From Acidobacteriaceae bacterium TAA 166 (GTDB lineage Bacteria; Acidobacteriota; Terriglobia; Terriglobales; Acidobacteriaceae): 64,000 bases of DNA. The notes below the pieces were generated by a model that saw only the letters and a list, made by a program, of their open reading frames with translations, did not search any database and had not been told where the DNA came from. Of this stretch, positions 60,127 through 64,000 are shown piece by piece (the first letter of the stretch is position 1; each line of letters opens with the position of its first letter). The position numbers were made by a program, and so were the translations under genes. Location: NCBI GenBank assembly GCA_000421065.1, contig ATWD01000001.1, positions 124,001-188,000 of the forward strand, in the 5' to 3' direction.

Positions 60127-60978
60127 CTAACGAAAGCTGCGTCCGGTCATCTCGGCACCCGTTAGATTGAGCGGCTTGATCACCTCTGCACGAACAGTCA
60201 GCACACCATCTACACTCTGCATCTTGCCTTCAATCAGAAGATACCGCGATCTCCTCAGTAACGGGTCGAATCGTCTGCAGAGGTGAGGCATGACTGCGAC
60301 GTTTGCAATTCCAGTCTCATCTTCCAAACTTTGGAAGAGCATCCCATTGGCGGTCCCAGGCCGTTGTGTGACGATTGCAAAGCCGGCGACGGTTACGCGT
60401 TCCGTATCGGAGACCGACCGCAACCGCACCGCTGTCGTCACCCCCATCCGATTCAGTTGCGAGCGCTTATAGAACAGAGGATGAGGCCCTGTTGTCATAC
60501 CTGAAACCCGGTAATCAGCGACCAGACGTTCCTCATTCGTCATTGGTTCGAGTGGTCCGTCCGACGTCTCAGGCGCCAGATTCGCGAAAAGAGGCCCTGC
60601 CGATTTCAGGGCACGAGCAACATCCCACAACGCTGTACGTCGATTTGCCTTAAGCTTCGAGCTGTATGTCGAATTGAGGGCGCCAATGTCTGCTAGCAGC
60701 GTCAGCTCATCCGCGCGAAGCTCCGGCACGCGCTGATACAAATCATCGACGGAGCGGAATAGGCCATTGGTGTTGCGCTCACGGACAATAGCCTCTCCCG
60801 CCGACTTTCGCAGGCCCTTGATGTAGCGGAACCCAATACGCAACACAGGCCTGGGAACCAATCCTCCGGTCTGTTCGATTGTGCATAGCCATGCGGATGC
60901 GTTGACATCGATATGGCGGACCTTCAGGCCATGGTGCTTCGCATCTCTCACGATAGTGTCAGGCGCGTAGAAGCCCAT
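60127..60978 (-). CDS. dnaE2: DnaE2 C-terminal part (downstream of frameshift)
   Basis: The 283-residue frame starts at ATG 60978 with MGFYAPDTIVRDAKHHGL, which is the direct continuation of a DnaE2 polymerase after '..NQQP'. It carries the finger/helix-hairpin-helix region and an OB-fold (VAGFAIVTQRPGTANGMLF) and ends normally at GRSFR. It overlaps the upstream part by 31 bases in a different frame. A one-base loss at 60978/60979 separates them. Whether a second product is made from this internal ATG is unknown; the ATG itself is simply the family's conserved Met. Confidence 0.8.
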   Translation of the reverse strand: MGFYAPDTIVRDAKHHGLKVRHIDVNASAWLCTIEQTGGLVPRPVLRIGFRYIKGLRKSAGEAIVRERNTNGLFRSVDDLYQRVPELRADELTLLADIGALNSTYSSKLKANRRTALWDVARALKSAGPLFANLAPETSDGPLEPMTNEERLVADYRVSGMTTGPHPLFYKRSQLNRMGVTTAVRLRSVSDTERVTVAGFAIVTQRPGTANGMLFQSLEDETGIANVAVMPHLCRRFDPLLRRSRYLLIEGKMQSVDGVLTVRAEVIKPLNLTGAEMTGRSFR

Positions 60979-63311
60979 GGCTGCTGATTGAGAATTGCGG
61001 CGGTAAAGGCCGCGCGATAGTGTTCTCTCAGATAGGCGCTTGAGTAGGTCAGTGCCGCAAAGCTGGCGGCATGCGACTCGGGGAACATATAGTGACCGAC
61101 AGCCTGAATAAGGCGAATGATCTCGTCCTGTACGCGAGGCTCAACACCTTTTGCCGTCATGCGGCTGCGAAGCAACGATTCCATGGCTTGCACCTTAGCG
61201 ACGGAACGCTTGCTGCCCATTGCACGACGCAGTTGCTCCGCTTCACCGCCGGTGAGATCCGCCATCACCATCGCAACCTTGAGAATCTGCTCCTGAAAGA
61301 GAGGAACGCCAAGAGTGCGAGCAAGGATGGGCTCAAGCAGTGGGTGTGGATAGGTAATCGCCTGCCGACCCAGCACGCGCAAAATGAATGGATTTACGAA
61401 GTCTCCCTGAATCGGACCAGGCCGGATGATTGCTTCCTGTCTCACAAGGTCGTAGAAACACTTCGGCCGAGTTCGAGGAAGCGAACTCATCTGAGCGCGG
61501 CTCTCGATCTGAAAGACGCCGATCGTGTCGGCTTGCTGAATTGCCGCATAGACGGCGGGATCGTCGGGCGGCAGTTGGGCCAGATCCACCTCTTCGCCAT
61601 ATCCATCACGAATGAGAAACAACGTTTCCTCAAGCACGGCCATCATGCCCAGCCCAAGAACGTCGAACTTGATAATTCCGAAGTCAGAGCAATCGTCCTT
61701 GTCCCACTGAACAACCACCCTTCCAGGCATGGTCGCGGGCTCCAAAGGCACGACCGCATCAAGCTGCCCCCGGCAGACGATCATCCCGCCTGAATGCTGG
61801 CTGAGGTTCCGGGGAAGGTCCTGCATCCGCTGCACAAGATCGAGATACTTCACGACCTTCGCGTTCGAGAGGTTGAGACCAGCCTTGCGAAAATGCTCCT
61901 CGACGGTCTCCGTAGGGGACTTCCACTCGAATGGACTAACTGCAGAGGAAACTTCCGATACAGTGTCCTCGCTCAGACCGAGTACTTTGCCTATCTCTCG
62001 TGAGGCCGACTTCTCGCGGTACGTGGTGACATTGGCGGTCATAGCCGCGCCATGCCGACCGTACTTCGTGTAGAGATACTGAATGACTCTCTCTCGCTGA
62101 TCTCCACTCGGCAGATCGAGATCGATGTCAGGCCACTCGCCTCTTTCCTCGCTGAGAAACCGCTCGAACAAGAGGTCCATCCCGACTGGGTCAACGATGG
62201 TGATACCAAGGGAATAGCAAACGGCGCTGTTCGCCGCCGAGCCTCGCCCCTGCACGAGAATCTTCTGCTCGTTGCAGAAGCGCACGAGATCCCAGACGAC
62301 CAGAAAATAACCTGAGAGTTCGAGCTTCTCGATCAATGCAAGCTCTCGTTCGATCTGCCGGCGAGCACGCTCCTTCAAGCCGAATTCTGTTCTGTGTCCA
62401 TAACGCCGCTCCCATCCTTCGCGAGTTCTCTCGCGCAGAAAAGAGATCATCGTTTCGCCCTGCGGCACGGGGTAGCGAGGAAGCTCGTAGCCAAGGTCTT
62501 TGAGCTGGAACTTCAGCCGATCCGAGAGCGCCACGGTGTTGTGAATCGCCTCGGGAAGATCGGCAAAGAGTCGCGCCATCTCTTTCCCGGACCGGAGATG
62601 ACGTTCCGCATTTCCCTGAAGGTTTGTTCCCGCGCCTTCGAGCGTCGTATGCAAACGGATGGCTGTAAGCACATCCTGAATCTCCCTCTCACGGGGAGTC
62701 GCGTACGTGACTCCGTTTGTCGCCAACAAGGGCAGATGGAGGTTCCGAGCGATCGAGACGGCTGCTTTGTTGCGTGCCTCCTGCTGCCGGTTCCGATGTC
62801 TTTGCAGCTCCACATAGACGTTCTTTGGCCCGAAGGTCTGAACCATCCGCTCGACCGTGCGTCGACCTTCGTCGTAGCCCCCACGCCGCAAGGCTTCGGT
62901 CAGCGGCCCTTCCTCGCCGCCGGTCAGACAGACAAGACCGCCAGCGTATTCCTCGAGTTCCGTGAGGTCAGCGGCACCTTGCCCTTTGTGGTGCTCCCTC
63001 AACTTGTATTTCGTGATCAGCCGGCAAAGGTTTTGGTAGCCTGTTCGTGTTTCAGCAAGGAGGGGATATCGGCATCTCGCAGCTTCTCCAAAGAGCGCAT
63101 CGTCCACTGAAACTTCAGCACCTACATACGCCTTCAGCCCCAGGCTTTGCGCCGCCATGTGCATGCGCGGTGAACCGTAGACACCATCTCGATCAAGCAA
63201 ACCGATTGCGGGGATACCCCGCTCGGCACAAACCTCGGCGAGCGTTTCTGGTACGGAAGCTGCTCCCAGGAAACTGAAGGCAGAACTGGCATGGAGTTCG
63301 ACATAGTCCAT
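60948..63311 (-). CDS. dnaE2: Error-prone DNA polymerase DnaE2, N-terminal part
   Basis: ATG 63311 overlaps the imuB stop (TGATG). The 787 residues contain the PHP domain (HASSAFSFLGAASVPETLAE, GLLDRDGVYG) and the polymerase palm with LVQGRGSAANSAVCY and PDIDLDLPSG (catalytic Asp residues). FGIIKFDVLGLGMM and FPESHAASFAALTY follow. Reading leaves frame after AAILNQQP and stops 10 codons later. With the downstream part the total would be about 1,070 residues, the usual DnaE2 length. DnaE2 works with ImuB and ImuA in damage-induced mutagenesis. The frameshift probably disables it unless it is a sequencing error. Confidence 0.88.
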   Translation of the reverse strand: MDYVELHASSAFSFLGAASVPETLAEVCAERGIPAIGLLDRDGVYGSPRMHMAAQSLGLKAYVGAEVSVDDALFGEAARCRYPLLAETRTGYQNLCRLITKYKLREHHKGQGAADLTELEEYAGGLVCLTGGEEGPLTEALRRGGYDEGRRTVERMVQTFGPKNVYVELQRHRNRQQEARNKAAVSIARNLHLPLLATNGVTYATPREREIQDVLTAIRLHTTLEGAGTNLQGNAERHLRSGKEMARLFADLPEAIHNTVALSDRLKFQLKDLGYELPRYPVPQGETMISFLRERTREGWERRYGHRTEFGLKERARRQIERELALIEKLELSGYFLVVWDLVRFCNEQKILVQGRGSAANSAVCYSLGITIVDPVGMDLLFERFLSEERGEWPDIDLDLPSGDQRERVIQYLYTKYGRHGAAMTANVTTYREKSASREIGKVLGLSEDTVSEVSSAVSPFEWKSPTETVEEHFRKAGLNLSNAKVVKYLDLVQRMQDLPRNLSQHSGGMIVCRGQLDAVVPLEPATMPGRVVVQWDKDDCSDFGIIKFDVLGLGMMAVLEETLFLIRDGYGEEVDLAQLPPDDPAVYAAIQQADTIGVFQIESRAQMSSLPRTRPKCFYDLVRQEAIIRPGPIQGDFVNPFILRVLGRQAITYPHPLLEPILARTLGVPLFQEQILKVAMVMADLTGGEAEQLRRAMGSKRSVAKVQAMESLLRSRMTAKGVEPRVQDEIIRLIQAVGHYMFPESHAASFAALTYSSAYLREHYRAAFTAAILNQQPWASTRLTLS

Positions 63312-64000
63312 CAGTCGTACTCCGCTTCGACATACCACTGTCCAGTCACCAGATCCCGATAGGCGCGAACAAGCAGACGGCTGCTGCTCCCGCCACAGTC
63401 GAGAACCAGATCCCACTCATCGCGACCCCAGTGGTCCGGAGTCCACCATTCCCCAGAGCGTCGCCATGGCCCGGAGGCCTGAATGACCCGATGATCGACT
63501 CCGCGGAACCGGACCCGACGTGGAGCGCCGTTTGTCTTCTCCACTCGAACCGGCACGCTCGGTCGAAAAACCCGGACCGATGTTTGAGAGACAGGAGACA
63601 CCGATCCCGATGTCCTGGCCGCCCCCGGAGTGAAGCGGACCATTCGAAATGGGACCTGAAGGTGCCCGTCGATCAGCTCAGGACTCCCGACCCTGTCTTC
63701 CCCCACAATCCCCCTCAACCTGGCGAGGGTTATCTCCAGCCGTTGCGGTTCCGGCCCTTTAGGGACGAACATTCCCTCCTGAATGACACGAGGCCGCATG
63801 GCTTCGGCATGGAGGATGACCCTGGCGACAGGCGCTCCGGGCCGATGTGCCTCAAGGTCGAGTTGCAGCAACTTGAGCAACAACCTGGTATCGACGGTCG
63901 GTACTGGCAGCGTCAGAACCCGGGTGAAAATCCGTTCGGTAGCCGTCGCACCATCCGCGGCGAGATTGAGTTGAAGCTCCAGATGGAGTTCGCCCACCGC
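63311..64000 (-). CDS. imuB: ImuB-like Y-family protein, N-terminus outside window
   Basis: The frame runs off the right edge; about 229 C-terminal residues are seen. The segment contains LLLKLLQLDLEAHRPGAPV and a characteristic late GEWWTPDHWGRDEWDLVLD, followed by LLVRAYRDLVTGQWYVEAEYD. This C-terminal pattern is typical of ImuB, an inactive DinB relative that bridges DnaE2 and the clamp. Its stop overlaps the dnaE2 start, so the two are one transcript. imuA, if present, lies further right. Confidence 0.88.
   Translation of the reverse strand, partial: AVGELHLELQLNLAADGATATERIFTRVLTLPVPTVDTRLLLKLLQLDLEAHRPGAPVARVILHAEAMRPRVIQEGMFVPKGPEPQRLEITLARLRGIVGEDRVGSPELIDGHLQVPFRMVRFTPGAARTSGSVSPVSQTSVRVFRPSVPVRVEKTNGAPRRVRFRGVDHRVIQASGPWRRSGEWWTPDHWGRDEWDLVLDCGGSSSRLLVRAYRDLVTGQWYVEAEYD

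Noticed and set aside
60948..60980. Programmed -1 or +1 frameshift in dnaE2
   Set aside because: No slippery heptamer or downstream structure was recognised at the junction, and the family is not known to use one; a mutation or sequencing error is simpler.
1..64000. CRISPR arrays, tRNA or rRNA genes
   Set aside because: No regularly spaced repeats and no cloverleaf or rRNA sequence were recognised anywhere in the window.

Overview
The window looks like an accessory region of an acidobacterial genome (Acidobacteriota, probably Terriglobia/Acidobacteriaceae). The case rests on family content. There are three very long duplicated FtsX/MacB-type permeases of the ADOP type behind a PadR regulator, and two Oar-like TonB-dependent receptors with an N-terminal carboxypeptidase-regulatory-like domain. 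All of these are characteristic of that phylum. The rest is dominated by plasmid/ICE-type genes, so I read the window as an integrated conjugative-type element or megaplasmid segment carrying several cargo blocks. No integrase, relaxase, replication initiator, tRNA, rRNA or CRISPR array is visible.

Layout. (1) 1-3.5 kb: the 3' part of a very large PIN-like protein. (2) 3.58-3.70 kb: a cluster of inverted GCATAAT/ATTATGC repeats with a perfect 20-bp palindrome, abutting a gene that has lost its start codon. This is probably a recombination boundary. (3) 3.7-15.7 kb: a PRTRC-type cassette (proteins C, B, E, the ThiF-like E1, a probable F) with a short ParB-like protein. Into it is built an unusual pair, a PEP/pyruvate-dikinase-like swivelling-domain protein and a WPD-loop Cys-phosphatase. 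An HD hydrolase and a second DNA-polymerase sliding clamp (dnaN) follow. (4) 15.7-20.5 kb, minus strand: TonB receptor, LytS-like kinase, LytTR regulator (module A). (5) 20.6-41.7 kb: a dense array of small, mostly plus-strand genes with strong ribosome-binding sites. It includes a tRNA-guanine-transglycosylase/DpdA-like protein, two PAPS-reductase-type PP-loop ATPases, an NPPF DNA methyltransferase, a MazG-like protein, a zinc-knuckle HTH protein, an XF1762/GNAT-like protein, a DUF932 protein and a Gp157-like protein. Minus-strand islands within it carry an AraC regulator, a secreted protein, an ATP-dependent DNA ligase and an SRAP protein. (6) 41.8-46.5 kb, minus strand: module B, a diverged duplicate of module A. 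(7) 46.7-50.1 kb: histone-H1-like protein, a YhcG/DUF1016 nuclease with an apparent internal deletion, and dinB. (8) 50.1-60.1 kb, minus strand: PadR, three ADOP permeases and an S41 protease. (9) 60.1-64 kb, minus strand: a dnaE2 split by a one-base frameshift, and imuB running off the window.

How the parts fit together. DNA-maintenance functions are over-represented: clamp, DinB, DnaE2/ImuB, SRAP, ligase, methyltransferase, and possibly DNA deazapurine modification. This suits a large mobile element that brings its own replication, repair and protection genes. The ADOP block sits between dinB and dnaE2, and a 90-bp dnaE2 3' remnant lies at its far end. That marks the block as having arrived by recombination at a second dnaE2 copy.

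The best candidates for something undescribed are the PRTRC cassette with its phosphotransfer-like protein and coupled phosphatase (6.5-12.8 kb), and the DpdA-like/PP-loop/methyltransferase set in the 21-36 kb array.
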